A stretch of DNA of 64,000 nt from Paludibacteraceae bacterium (GTDB lineage Bacteria > Bacteroidota > Bacteroidia > Bacteroidales > Paludibacteraceae). The notes beneath the pieces are model-generated. The model saw only the letters and a program-made list of their open reading frames with translations. It was not told where the DNA came from and made no database searches. The position numbers and the translations under genes are program-made. Shown here one piece after another: positions 35,371-47,600 of this stretch; the first letter of the stretch is position 1, and the number at the start of each line of letters is the position of its first letter. The stretch covers positions 1 to 64,000 of the forward strand of contig JAQVJY010000007.1 in assembly GCA_028694915.1 (NCBI GenBank), in the 5' to 3' direction.

Positions 35371-36147
35371 TTATCTTTGAGATACAGGTTTATTATCATA
35401 CAAATAATCTAATGCGTCTTCTGGAGTTTCGCTTCGTTTTGAACCCCAAGAAATAATGTCTGCTTCCGATAAATCCACAAGGTGGTTTGAATCTAATTTA
35501 TATTTAATTTTGAGACTTTCATTCACATTATCAGAATTTGAAAATGTTTCAACTCTACGTTCAAAACCAAAATGTAAATGTCTTTCGGGAATTTTCTTTT
35601 CAATTAGTTTACTTGTAAGAATCTCTGAATAAATCCATGGTGAATATGTCTCTTTTAGTATATCTGATGTTTCAATTGAATTTGGGGTGTTTATGAGGAA
35701 TAAACTTTCGCACTTGTCAATCATTTTATTTAATGATGCTGATAACATCATATGTACATGACTTGTTGAGAAATTCCTTGTATCATAATTGTAGGTATTA
35801 CTCTCGCTGTTTTTACAATACGTATTATCAATTTGTTTTAAAAGTTCATTTGAGTATCCCCAAACACAAGAATCTACGAAACACTTTATTTTGTGTGTAC
35901 TAAACAAGTATCCTGCTAATGCTATTGCCAGTTTTTCGTCTGTATGCGAATGTGAAATAAAAATATGACAATCTAGTTCACTAAACCAATCATTTTCTAA
36001 TTCTGAACCATTTATTACTCCATTAATTCCAACATATTTGTCCAATCGTTTAACTGTGGAATTTCTCATTTCATTAAACATTTTTAATCCAACTTGATAG
36101 TCCGATTCTCTATATGTTTTTAAGTTAACATTAAATCCTCTGTACAT
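35371..36147 (-). CDS. TIR-domain protein
   Basis: A 258-aa soluble protein with a TIR fold from about residue 57. The first strand and box 1 are DCHIFISHSHTDEKLA (59-74). The second strand and following helix are IKCFVDSCVWGYSNELLKQID (88-108), and a third strand is ESLFLINTP (147-155). SPWIYSEI (169-176) holds the Trp and Glu (Glu175) that, by family comparison, are the likely catalytic pair for NAD cleavage or cyclic ADP-ribose-type signalling. The N-terminal 55 residues (FNVNLKTYRESDY...) are characteristic of a recurring TIR subfamily in Bacteroidota and Firmicutes. The next gene (8 nt) encodes a membrane protein. This differs from classical Thoeris, which has a ThsA effector. Defence function is inferred. 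Confidence 0.85.
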   Translation of the reverse strand: MYRGFNVNLKTYRESDYQVGLKMFNEMRNSTVKRLDKYVGINGVINGSELENDWFSELDCHIFISHSHTDEKLAIALAGYLFSTHKIKCFVDSCVWGYSNELLKQIDNTYCKNSESNTYNYDTRNFSTSHVHMMLSASLNKMIDKCESLFLINTPNSIETSDILKETYSPWIYSEILTSKLIEKKIPERHLHFGFERRVETFSNSDNVNESLKIKYKLDSNHLVDLSEADIISWGSKRSETPEDALDYLYDNKPVSQR

Positions 36148-36202
36148 TATATTCTATTTTAAGGGTTTGTATTTGTCTTTTTGTCTTATCCAACAACAGT
36201 GT

Positions 36203-36223
36203 ATGCGAATATCGTGTTCGCAT
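36203..36223. repeat. Inverted repeat upstream of the TIR gene
   Basis: A perfect 7-bp inverted repeat with a 7-nt spacer (ATGCGAA TATCGTG TTCGCAT) lies 56 nt upstream of the TIR start codon and 78 nt from the folD terminator. It could be an operator for a regulator or part of the promoter region. No -7 box was found. Confidence 0.4.
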
Positions 36224-36280
36224 TAAAAACAATACCACGAATGTACAGACTTATTTTTAATTAACCAATCTTTTATAAAA

Positions 36281-36312
36281 AAAACCTAACAAGTTTTTTC
36301 TTGTTAGGTTTT
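36281..36312 (-). terminator. Terminator of the ffh-folD operon
   Basis: A 13-bp perfect stem (AAAACCTAACAAG / CTTGTTAGGTTTT) with a 6-nt T loop, 48 nt downstream of the folD stop. On the minus strand it is followed by a T-run. It also bounds the accessory island on its right side. Confidence 0.85.
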
Positions 36313-36360
36313 GTCCAGTGTTCTCTGTTTGGTGGTAGAGCACGTATGTGTTTTTTAGAA

Positions 36361-37245
36361 TCAGTCTTTATAAATGGCTTTTTTGCCAGCGAGCAAAGTG
36401 TTTTTCATCAGGGCTACGCGTGTCATGAGCCCTACGCCGCCAGGCACAGGCGTAATGTAGGCGCATTTAGGCGCTACTTCGTCGAACTTGACGTCGCCTA
36501 GCAGTTTGTAGCCCGATTTGGTGTCGGTAGCAGGCACGCGCGTGGTGCCCACATCAATCACTACGGCGCCTTCTTTTACCATGTTGGCGGTAATAAAATG
36601 CGGTTGTCCAATAGCCGAAATAATAATGTCGGCTGCTTGGCACTCTTGTACCAAGTTGTGCGAGTGGCTGTGGCAAACGGTTACGGTGGCATCGCCCGGA
36701 TAGGTTTTTTGCATCATCAAAATAGCCATTGGTTTGCCCACAATGTTGCTGCGGCCTAGCACCACACATTTTTTGCCAGACGTTTCGATATTGTAACGTC
36801 TAAAAAGTTCCAAAATGCCGTTGGGCGTGGCGGAAATATAACAAGGCAGTCCAATAGCCATGCGGCCAACGTTAATCGGATGGAATCCATCTACATCTTT
36901 ACGATAATCGATGGCTTCAATAATATTTGATTCCGAAATATGGGCGGGTAGAGGCAGTTGTACAATAAAGCCATCCACATCGTCGTCTTCGTTCAATGCG
37001 TGTACTTGGGCAAGTAATTCGGCTTCTGTCACGTCGTTTTCGTAACGAATGAGCGTTGATTTAAAGCCGCACTCCGCACAATCTTTGAGTTTACCCGCTA
37101 CATAGGTTTCGCTGCCGCCATCGTGACCTACGAGAATAGTAGCCAAATGCGGTACTTTTTTGCCTTCGGCACGCATTTGTTGAACTTCCAAGGCAATTTC
37201 TTGCTTGAGTTCGTTCGCTATTTTTTTCCCGTCAATCAGTTGCAT
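36361..37245 (-). CDS. folD: Bifunctional methylene-THF dehydrogenase/cyclohydrolase
   Basis: A 294-aa FolD, which interconverts 5,10-methylene-, 5,10-methenyl- and 10-formyl-tetrahydrofolate using NADP. Signatures: [30 protein letters not shown] (from about 31; Tyr and Lys of the active site), [14 protein letters not shown] (about 88), [13 protein letters not shown] (about 116), [15 protein letters not shown] (about 161) and the C-terminal [18 protein letters not shown] (about 263). Length is standard. It is 5 nt downstream of ffh and co-transcribed. Nothing unusual in the sequence. Confidence 0.97.
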   Translation of the reverse strand: MQLIDGKKIANELKQEIALEVQQMRAEGKKVPHLATILVGHDGGSETYVAGKLKDCAECGFKSTLIRYENDVTEAELLAQVHALNEDDDVDGFIVQLPLPAHISESNIIEAIDYRKDVDGFHPINVGRMAIGLPCYISATPNGILELFRRYNIETSGKKCVVLGRSNIVGKPMAILMMQKTYPGDATVTVCHSHSHNLVQECQAADIIISAIGQPHFITANMVKEGAVVIDVGTTRVPATDTKSGYKLLGDVKFDEVAPKCAYITPVPGGVGLMTRVALMKNTLLAGKKAIYKD

Positions 37246-37250
37246 GGTGG

Positions 37251-38561
37251 TTAGCGTTTGATGTTAGGTAACTTTTGTTTTTGAACCATACGCATCATTT
37301 TCTGCATCTCGTTGAACTGTTTCAACAGACGATTTACCTCTTGAATATCGCGACCAGAACCTCTTACAATACGGTTTTTGCGACTATTGTTGAGTGATGT
37401 TGGATTTTCGCGTTCGTACGGTGTCATCGATTGAATGATGGCTTCGATGCCAGCAAATGATTTATCGTCCAAGTCGACATCTTTAATGGCTTTTCCAACG
37501 CCAGGAATCATGGAAGCTAAATCTTTGAGATTTCCCATTTTCTTGATTTGTTGGATTTGTCCCATAAAATCGTTGAAGTCGAATTGGTTTTTAGCAATTT
37601 TCTTCGAGAGTTTGCGCGCTTCTTCTTCGTCGAACTGTTCTTGTGCGCGTTCTACCAACGAAACGATATCGCCCATGCCCAAAATACGGTCGGCCATACG
37701 AGCAGGGTGGAAGAGGTCAATGGCTTCCATTTTTTCGCCAGTACCAACAAATTTGATTGGTTTGTCGACTACCGAACGAATAGATAAAGCGGCACCACCA
37801 CGTGTGTCACCATCGAGTTTGGTCAATACCACACCATCGAAATTCAAACGTTCGTTGAATTCTTTAGCGGTATTCACGGCGTCTTGTCCAGTCATGGAAT
37901 CAACTACAAACAGAATTTCGTGTGGCGAAACAGCGGCTTTGATAGCGGCAATTTCGTTCATCATCTGTTCGTCTACAGCCAAACGACCCGCGGTATCGAT
38001 AATAACGACATCGTTGCCGTCTTTTTTAGCTTGTTTAATCGCGTTTTGTGCAATGTCAATCGGACTTTTGCTGTCGAGTTCGCTATACACTGGAACGCCA
38101 ATTTGTGCGCCCACTACACGTAACTGTTCGATAGCAGCTGGGCGGTACACGTCGCAAGCCACCAACAGTGGTTTTTTGCCACGTTTGTTTTTGAGCATAT
38201 TGGCTAATTTGCCCGAGAACGTAGTTTTACCAGAACCTTGCAAACCTGACATTAAAATAACGGCTGGATTGCCTTTGATGTTGATGTCCACATGCTCGCC
38301 ACCCATGAGTTGTGCTAACTCATCGTGTACGATTTTGACCATCAATTCGTTAGGTTTCACCGCAAGCAATACGTTTTGACCGAGCGCTTTGGCTTTCACA
38401 TCGTCGGTAAACGTTTTAGCTACTTTGTAGTTTACGTCGGCATCTAACAATGCTTTACGTACATCTTTCAATGTTTCTGCTACATTGATTTCGGTAATTT
38501 TACCTTGTCCTTTGAGTATTTTGAACGAGCGTTCGAGGCGTTCACTTAAACTTTCAAACAT
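37251..38561 (-). CDS. ffh: Signal recognition particle protein Ffh
   Basis: A 436-aa SRP54-type GTPase that, with SRP RNA, targets ribosomes translating inner-membrane proteins to the Sec translocon through FtsY. The NG domain shows the P-loop [15 protein letters not shown] (about 109), the IBD-like [12 protein letters not shown] (about 138), DTAGRLAVD (about 189) and [13 protein letters not shown] (about 246). The M domain (about 300-436) has the Met-rich, basic ending [18 protein letters not shown]. The SRP RNA gene was not found nearby. It is upstream of folD with only 5 nt between. Confidence 0.97.
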   Translation of the reverse strand: MFESLSERLERSFKILKGQGKITEINVAETLKDVRKALLDADVNYKVAKTFTDDVKAKALGQNVLLAVKPNELMVKIVHDELAQLMGGEHVDINIKGNPAVILMSGLQGSGKTTFSGKLANMLKNKRGKKPLLVACDVYRPAAIEQLRVVGAQIGVPVYSELDSKSPIDIAQNAIKQAKKDGNDVVIIDTAGRLAVDEQMMNEIAAIKAAVSPHEILFVVDSMTGQDAVNTAKEFNERLNFDGVVLTKLDGDTRGGAALSIRSVVDKPIKFVGTGEKMEAIDLFHPARMADRILGMGDIVSLVERAQEQFDEEEARKLSKKIAKNQFDFNDFMGQIQQIKKMGNLKDLASMIPGVGKAIKDVDLDDKSFAGIEAIIQSMTPYERENPTSLNNSRKNRIVRGSGRDIQEVNRLLKQFNEMQKMMRMVQKQKLPNIKR

Positions 38562-38597
38562 CTTGTAATCTTATATTTTATATGGTTTTTAGGGCTG

Positions 38598-38605
38598 CAA
38601 AGATA
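38598..38605 (-). promoter_or_regulatory. -7 box of the ffh-folD operon
   Basis: Minus-strand TATCTTTG, a perfect match, 36 nt upstream of the ffh ATG at 38561. Confidence 0.5.
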
Positions 38606-38640
38606 ACAAAAAGTTGTGACTTTTTGTTCAGTCGTGCTAC

Positions 38641-38674
38641 AAAAAAGGTCAGAACGTATGCTCTGACCTTTTTT
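38641..38674 (-). terminator. Terminator of the giant surface-protein operon
   Basis: A 13-bp stem (AAAAAAGGTCAGA / TCTGACCTTTTTT) with an 8-nt loop, about 15 nt downstream of the stop of the 3877-aa gene. On the minus strand the T-tract follows the stem. Confidence 0.85.
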
Positions 38675-38689
38675 TAGAATGAAATCGTC

Positions 38690-41600
38690 TTAATAAATGA
38701 ATTTTCCTTGTGTGACAATTGCTTTGTCGTTGAAGTAGAATACATAGATATAGACTTTTCCTGATTTTTGGTAATTAAAGATGGTACCCGCAGAACCAGC
38801 CTCTTTAATGTTATCGTTTGGATCGGCCACTGGCACGTCGCGTATCTCGGTTAATTGACCTGATGGTGTGAATACGGCCACTCTCACGTTATTACGGCAT
38901 GTGCTCGCTTTAAATGTTCCATTGCCAAGCGGCATCCAATAGACATCATCTTTAGTTGGAGCGTCTCCTGGGTTTTGGGTCGAGTAACGGAAATCAATTT
39001 TGTAAACTGATTCTGAACCATCTTCAGCAGTCACAAAGATGTAGGTAAATTCGCCCACAGGGTTAATGGTAATCTGTGTTGTTTGCGATTCCTCACCTTT
39101 TATGGCTTCTATTTCAGGAATAGATTTTCCGTTAAATAACAAGAATGTGTATTCAAATATCGTTGGTTCAAAGTCTTTTAACGACACGCCATCTAATTTG
39201 ATATCTTTCAATAACGAGTTGTTAGAACGCGCAATTTCAAGTTTGATAACGTACACTTGTGTGGCGCCATTTTCAGCCGTCACAGTTACCAAAATCATGG
39301 TTGGGCTTTCCTGTGATACAACTACCGTTTGTCCAGCATCACCAGCTACATACGTCACGTTGGTAGCCGTAATAAGCGCAGTTGAATCGGTTCCAATAGG
39401 ATAAACAATGGTGTAACTCAATGTGTCAGGATTAAAGCCTGCGATAGTGACGCCATTCACCAACAAATCAGCCAACTTGTAATTACTTGATTTAGCCACG
39501 CTGAATGTTAAGTTGTATTCATTGGTATTCGATTCATCGTCAGAAACTATGGTAATAATAGCGGTGCCATTAATGCCATTCGTTGCCAGTGTAATCGATT
39601 TGTAATTTGGCACTTGACCTTCCCATGTAATAGTTGGTAGAGTAGTGGTGCCAAATGGTAATTCGATAGCGTATTCAAACGATTCTGGAACAAAGCTGAT
39701 GTTTGTTTTGAAACCAGTTGCAACACTATCTACTTTTTCGCCATTCAAATAAATCATGTTCAACAAGGCGTTGTTCGATTTCAATAATTCAAACGCGACA
39801 CGATAGGTAGCCGTTGCTACGTTGTCTTCAGCCGTAACTGTTATAATGACGGTATCATTCAATGTGGCGGCTTGTGTAATTTGTACGCTTTGTCCAGCAT
39901 CGCCTTTTTCAACCGTAATTTCTGGTACTTGTACCGTTCCAGTGGTGTATGGTAATTTAATGGTGTAATTAAACAATTCTGCATCGAAATTGTCTACCGC
40001 CTGTGTGGTGTTGTAGAAAATGTTATTCAAATAAGCATTGTTCGATTTTGCCACCGTAAAGTTAATGACATACACATTTTGTGTGCCGTTTTCAGATGTT
40101 ACAGTGATGTTATAAGCACCATTTACACCATTGCTGGTTACCTGAACGGTTTGTAAACTATCACCCAATTCGTAAGCAATAACAGGGAGTTCACTTGTTC
40201 CGATTGGCAATGTGTAGTTGTACGAACCAACTTGTGGATTGAATCCAGCTAGCGGTAAACCATCGATAGTAATCATTGATAACGTGTCGGCTGTTGATTT
40301 CGCCACCGTGAAATACAAGGTGTAAGTCCGTTGTTTACCACTTTCGGCGGTCACGTTGATTTCAAATGTCGATGCGTATTTATCTGTTGAAACGGTATTC
40401 AATACAGCTGTTTGCCAAGCATCACCTTTGTCGAATTCGATTTTTGGTAATACGCGTGTTCCCACTGGCAATGTTAAATTGTAAGTCAGCGTGTCGGCAT
40501 TGAATGTTGCCACTTGCGCATCGTTTACATAAATCATAGCCAACGTATCAACCTCCGAATGGAGCAATTGTTGATAAATGGTGTACGTGTTACTGTTACC
40601 ATTTTCAGCTTTCACCACAATCGAAATGGTGTCGCTCAATGAACTTACGGTTATACTTTGAGGTTGAACCGTTTGTAACGTATCGCCCACTTCGAATTCA
40701 ATTTCAGGTAACGGATTTTTAGCCGAACCGATAGCCCATTGCACATGGTATTCGAAGGTATTGCCCGCAAATGCTTTATCCGATGTGTAATTAGAACCTG
40801 TTGTAGCAATACTCAAACCATTAATTGTTAAATTTTTCAAGGTGTCAATCGTTGATTTGGCTACCGTAAAGTGCAATTCGTATACGTTTTGATTGCCATT
40901 TTCGGCTGTCACTTTGATGTTGGTTTGTGCCACGTAATCTGAAAGATCAACATCCACAGGTTCTACTACAATGGTTTGTAACGTATCGGCAGCCGTATAT
41001 TCAATAGTTGGAACTACGCGTGTACCAACAGGTAATACCATGGTGTATTGCAGCGTATTACCACGGAATGAATCAACTGAATCGCCTTTGACGTAAATCA
41101 TCGCCAGCGTATCAACAGCCGATTTCTCGATGGTGAAATTCACTCTGTATGTGCGTGAATTACCACTTCCTGTAGCATGGAATTTTTCAGATTCAACACG
41201 TACGCCAAACGAAGCATTGTATTTCGTTAAATTCACGGTGTCAAGCGCTGTGTATTCCATACGATCACCTTTTTCCCACGTAATGGCAGGATAGGTACGC
41301 GTTCCCACTGGTAAAGTGATGTTGTACACGGCGGTGTTGGCATCAAATTCCGCTAATGCTTCTCCGTTCAAGTTAATCATACTCAATGTGTCGATGTCTG
41401 ATAATTCTACATCGAAGAATACAGTATAAGTGAGTTTTGTAATGCCATCTTGTGCTGTTACTACAATGGTGGTGGTATCACGTACACCGTTGTTGGTGAT
41501 GATGATATTTTGTCCATTACTACCACTAATAGCGGTTACTTCTGGAGTAACTGTAGAACCAGCAGGCAATGTTACCACATAATTAAAGGTGTTCGAGTCA

Positions 41601-44600
41601 AAGCCATCAATGGTGACATCATTTAAAAGTAAACCTCCTAAATAAGCGTTTTGAGCAGCCTGAACTTCGAATGTGACTACGTATGTTTTGGTGGTGATGC
41701 CATCTTCAGCGGTCACTTTGAGATTAACAGAATCGGTTCCGTAAATGGTTTTATCAATACGTTGTGTACTTTCTGCTTTCACGCCAATAACATTTGGTGT
41801 CATAGTGGTTGGTAACACCACATGATAACGTAAGTCGCTGGCAACAAACGTGGCAATTGGTTGGTAATTCACCGAAATGCCTGCTAAATCGGCATTGTGT
41901 GATTTAGTGACACTGAATGCGATTTTGTAAGTTTGTGTCGTTATGCCATCTTCAGCGGTCACGGTGATAAAGGTGGTATCATTTACCCCATTTTTCACAA
42001 TATCAAGTGTTTGACCATCGTGTGCTTTGAATGCTTCGATACTTGGCACGGTGGTTGTACCTTGCGCTAATGTGAGGTTATAGTTCAACACACTAGCACT
42101 GAAACCTGATATGGTCGTTCCGTTTACTTTCAAATCACTCAAATTAGCATTGTTTGAAATTGGAGCGATGTTGAACTGCACACGATAGGTTTGCTCTGTG
42201 CCATCTTCTGCTTTTACAATGAGTAGGGCAGAATCTTGCGACACAAGAGGCGTTATCGTAGCGAATTGATCTTCTGTGACAAATTCTACTGTTGGCACGT
42301 TGTTGTTAGCTAAATCAACGGTGTATGTGAATTTATCTGCTTGGAAATCTGCTACTGCGTCACCGTTGACTACAATGTTCGATAACTTGTTGTTGTTAGA
42401 TTTAGCAACAACCACGGTCAATTCGTAACTCATTTCATTTTCTACAGAACCATCTTCAGGCGTTACCACAATATACGATGTAGCATTGATGCCATTTTGT
42501 TCGATACTGATATGTTGTCCGTTGGCACCAGCAATCGCTTCGATATTTGGCATTTTCGGATTAGCTAGTTTTGGGTTGGTGCATGGTAAGGTGATGGTGT
42601 ATTGTGTCTTGTCGGCGTTGAAATCGCTAGTTGAATTATAGCCAGTTCCATTGATACGTATAAGTTCGTCGTTCAGTAAAATGGCGTTTAATTTACCATT
42701 GTTTGATTTTAGGCGTTTTACGCGTACCATCGTCGAATCTTTAGTTACTCCATCGGCAGCTGTAATGATGAATTTGAACGTGCCGAGATAATCCGAGTCG
42801 CCTAATTCAAATTGTGCATCGATGACTTGACCTTCTTCTGCATAAACAGCCTGCATGTTTTCGAGAGATGCACTAGTTATTTCATAATTGGTTTCGTAAC
42901 TATTAAAGAGTTCTAATGTGTCATTACCAACCAAAATCGTTTTCAAGAATACTGAATTCGATAATTCTTTGGTAAATCTGAGTTTGTAATCATGACGTTC
43001 GTTACCAGATACCTGCCATACGATGGAATCGGCTGTCATAATTTGTGTAACCGTGTCTGTGGCAAATTCTCTTACAAAGTCCACTGCGGCACGTTTAGCA
43101 CTTTCGTAATTAGCGTTATCTTTATTAAAGCCAGTTACAGGAATACCATCTATTTTGATTTCGGTCAACTTACCAGAGGTGGTAGATGCATTGCCTAATT
43201 CAAATGTAATGGTATAGGTTTTTGTATCTGTTCCGTTTTCAGCCGTTGTCAATAGGGTAGTGATGGTATCAACCATCATGTTCACCACTTGTCCATCGCT
43301 TTGTTTGGCGAATGTAACATTAGGTAATCCCGTTTCAGCAGGTAATTTTACTACGTAATTGGTAGTATTTGGTGCAAATGCAAAATCTGTGGCACCTTCT
43401 ACGGTGATGTTTTTCAACGTAGCATCTGCATTCATTGCTTTTACAAAATGCAGTGTGTATGTTTTTTCGGTACCGTTTTCAGCTTTTACTTTGATTATGG
43501 CCAATTCGTTAGAAATTGAATCGTATGTAATGGTTTGATACATATTGCCACGTACGGCGGTTACGTCTGGCACATACAGTGGATTCGTTACAACCGTGTA
43601 ATAGGTTGTATTTGGTGCAAAACCTGCCACTAATTGGTTGTTTACGATGATCGAAGTTAAGTTGGCATTCGCCGAAAGTTGGCGATTTAAGTTTACCACA
43701 TAGTGACTCAATGTGCCATCTTCTGCTTTAGAAGTGATGTAAGCTACACGAGTTTTAGAACCGCTACAGTTTTCAACTTCTTCATCAAAATAGTAACTGT
43801 ATTCTTGGTCGGCAACTTCGCCTACGAAACTCAATATTGGTTCACCTTGTAAGTCGGTATCTACATTTACGGCTTGTACCCAGCCTCCATCATATTGTCC
43901 TCTAAAACCTTTAGTTGCTTTGCCATTCACTAAAATTTTGGCAATTTTACTGTTGTACGACAAATGAATCCAGTCGACAAACATTTCAGAAGAAGCGTTG
44001 CTCGATAATGAACTCGAATTTTCTGCTTCACAGCTGTTGATGATAATATTCATCATGGCTGGTGCTTCTACCGAATTGTCTAATAACGGCAAGTCGATGA
44101 TTTTCCACGTGTTGTTAAAGTTGTTGTCGGTAAACTCTTTTTTGTAGGCACCGTTATTGAGCGAATAGACAAAATGCGAGCTACTAACATTTGATTTCGA
44201 AATGGGTTGATAGCGCATGGATACCATATCAGGTGTGTTGCGGAACAAAATACCGCCTGCCACATCTGTGGTAGTGGCTTCCATACCTAATTTGGCTGTA
44301 ATTTCACCCAACGTGATTAAGCCAGGGATAGAGCCTTTGAGATTACTATCGTAAATCGTTCTTAAACGTACTTTGTCACCCGATAGGGTTACTGCACCGT
44401 CAGGTTTGTAAGTGCCTACAGTAAAGAGGCTACCGATTGGTAATCCAAAAATAGTGGCGTTGCTTTTGATATCTGTAGCGCCTACAACATCTGCAATGGT
44501 AGACCAACCTGCTGGTTTTTTTGCGGACGTATAGGTCGTTGCATTTGACCAATTGACAAATTCACCATTTGGAAGCACATCAGTGGTATAGTAATACATA

Positions 44601-47600
44601 ATTTTGTATGTATTGCTACTACCATCATCTTTCCCTGTGACTTTAATGGTGGCACTTTTTACTCCGTTTGCAAAGTCCTCAATAGCCGAAGTGGTGGTAT
44701 TGTTCGTGTATTCCAATGTTGGGATTTCACCTTCGGTATTAGCCACATTGACAATGTATTGATATTTATAAGGATTAAAATCACTAATAGGATTCCCATT
44801 AACATTGATGCTTGCTAGTACAGCTTGTGGTTTGGCAATCGTTGGAATGAGCGTGTAAATAGCGTCGGCTACATCTTTTTGGTTCGATTTTACGGTGATT
44901 GTAGTTGGAGCATAAGCACCTCCGTTGTCGATTAAAACTGTTTGTTCTGGATATGTCTTCACGACTTTGATATCGCCCATGGTGGTAGAACCAAATGGTA
45001 ATTCCACTGTAAATTCGGTTTGAGATGTGGTGCCATCAAAATGGTATTTATCCACAAAAATAGATTGTAACACGTTTGGTTTACCACTTTCACGAATGAC
45101 AAATGTCAAATTGTAAGTTTGTTGCGAACCATCTTCTGCGGTGATAACCACATGTGCCGTGTCGCGTAAACTTGGAGCTATAATTTGAACTTTTTGTTCG
45201 ATGAGTTGTTTTCCAAAATCTTCGCCTTGAGACCAACGAATAGCAGGAATGCTGGTTGTGCCATAATTTAACGTCGCTACATAATTAAATTGTGTAGATT
45301 CAAAAGCTGGTGATAGTTCGGCATCATCAATTGAAAGATCGCTCAATGTCGCAATATTCGATGTTATAACTGGGAAATAGATAGCATAATCTTTGAAAGT
45401 CACGCCGTCTTGTGCCACAACGTGTACACGGGTTGTATCGTTTATAGCTCCGTATGTAATTGTCACAGTTTGTCCTGCGTGTGCCGAAATCGGATGAATC
45501 GCAGGTACGTTTTTGGTGCGCCATTCTAATGATTGGGTGTATTCTAATGTGTTTGCATCAAATCCAGCTAACGATTTGAATTCATTACCATTATAGAGTT
45601 GTAAATCAGTTAATAAAGCATTGGTACTAGGTAGCATATTAAACTTGATGTCATACACACGCTGATCTCCATTTTGTGCGGTAACAACTAGTTTTACACC
45701 ATTCAAGCCTGCATCGGCTACGGCAATCATTTGTGTTGTGTCATATGCCTCGAATGCAATAGTAGGAGCTGCTGCGCCAGATTCTAAGTCAATGGTATAA
45801 CTAGTTTGATTCGCATCAAACCCAGTAATGGCGATACCATTCGCTGTTATGTTTTTTAGGGTTACGTTAGTTTGTTGTGCACACACAAATTTTACGCTAT
45901 AGGTTCCAATAGTACCATCCTGAGCCACTACTTTGACATGTGCAGTTCCTTCCAATGCTGGAGCATCGGTAATCAGTATTTGTTGTGTTGGTTCTGTGCC
46001 AACAGCTGTAACGATAGGTGCATGTGTTGCTCCAAATGCTAATGTATAGACATAATTGAACGTGTTAGGAGTAAATCCTGCTAACGCTACGCCATCTAAT
46101 TTTAATGATTGTAGGGTGGCGGCATTCGATTTGGTTACTGCAAAATGGATGGTGTAGGTTGTTACATTACCATTCTCAGCTTTTACAATCACCGATGTTT
46201 TACCATTCACGCCATTATTTAAAATGGTTACCGTTTGTTGTGCATCGCCTTTTTCGTATTCGATGGTTGGCAATACGGTCGTGCCAGACGCTAATTGATA
46301 GGTATAATCGAGCGTTCCATTTTCAAGTAAGTCGGTGCCATCTACTTTTAATGCGGTTAACGTGCTTATGGTTGATTCATTAAAATGGAATTTGATGGTA
46401 TAAAGTGTTTCTATACCCGTTTCAGAAACCACTCTGATTTCACAATTTCCTGCTATAACAGGAGCCGATATCGATACATTTTGTGTTGCATCGCCTTTGA
46501 TAGCTTCTACACTTGGACAGGCGGTTGTTCCACGTGCCAATTCGTAGTCATATTCCAAGGTGTTAGCATCAAAACCAGCAAGTGATAAGCCATTTACTTT
46601 CAAATCTGCTAGTTGGGCATTGTTCGATTTTTGTTTGTTGAAATAAATCGTATAAATGCTTTCAGAACCATCGGCTGCTTCTACCCGTACGTAGGTGGTG
46701 TCACCTTTAGTGATGGCTATTTTTTGAGTTGCTTCGCTGACTGTATAAGTAACAGTAGGAAGAACTTGTGTGCCAGTTGGTAAATCGTAGGTGTATTCTA
46801 GTTTATCAGCAGAAAAACCAGCAATCAGTTGACCATCTACTTGCAGTGTGTTAAGTGCGGTGTTGTCCGATAAATCGAGCATTACTTTGATAATGTAGGT
46901 GTTACTACCACCACTTTCAGGCGTTACCACAATTCGTACTTCCCCAGTAAGTAAAGGTTTTGAAATGGAAACACTTTGTCCCAAATCTTTTTCTACCGAT
47001 ATTTTTGGACAGGTAGTTTCGCCGGCTTTCAAACGGTAGGTGTAGTTGAAAATGTTTTTATCAAATCCAACAATGGCTACATCGTTTATGAAAATATTCT
47101 TTAAGAAAGCATTTTCAGACTTTTCGACACTAAAATTAATCGTATAAGTCATTTCAGCTCCACTTTCAGCTACTACGCGTAAGGTTGTGGCTCCATTGAT
47201 ACCACCTTTCGTGAGAATCACCTTTTGTGCTTCGTCGCCTTTAGTATAGGTAATCTCAGGTAGAGTAGTAGTTCCACTTTTGAGTGTATATTGGTAGCTC
47301 AATACTGCGGTATTGAAATCAACTAACGCCACATTTCCTACTTGGATACCAGATAATTGACAGTTGGTAGATTTGTCAACTGAAAAGTGAATTGTATAAG
47401 TTTCAGTAGCGCCAGTTTGTGCTGTCACAATAATACGTGTATCGCCCGAAACACCGGCTGAAACAACACGTACTTTTTGCCATTCGTCGTGTAATGTGTA
47501 GGTAATAGGTGGCAAAATAGTAGTACCACGTTCTAGCATAATGCTATATTCCATCGTGTTAGGTTGGAATTCAGCAATACTTACGCCACCTATTTGAATG

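Noticed and set aside
34961..36147. A classical Thoeris system
   Set aside because: A TIR protein is present but no ThsA-type effector (SIR2/SLOG or Macro) is nearby; the partner is a small three-helix membrane protein.
37435..38379. A 314-codon open frame antisense to ffh
   Set aside because: It is a shadow of the conserved ffh coding sequence. The antisense protein has no recognisable motif and a composition (Ser/Ile/Pro-rich) expected from reverse-strand reading.
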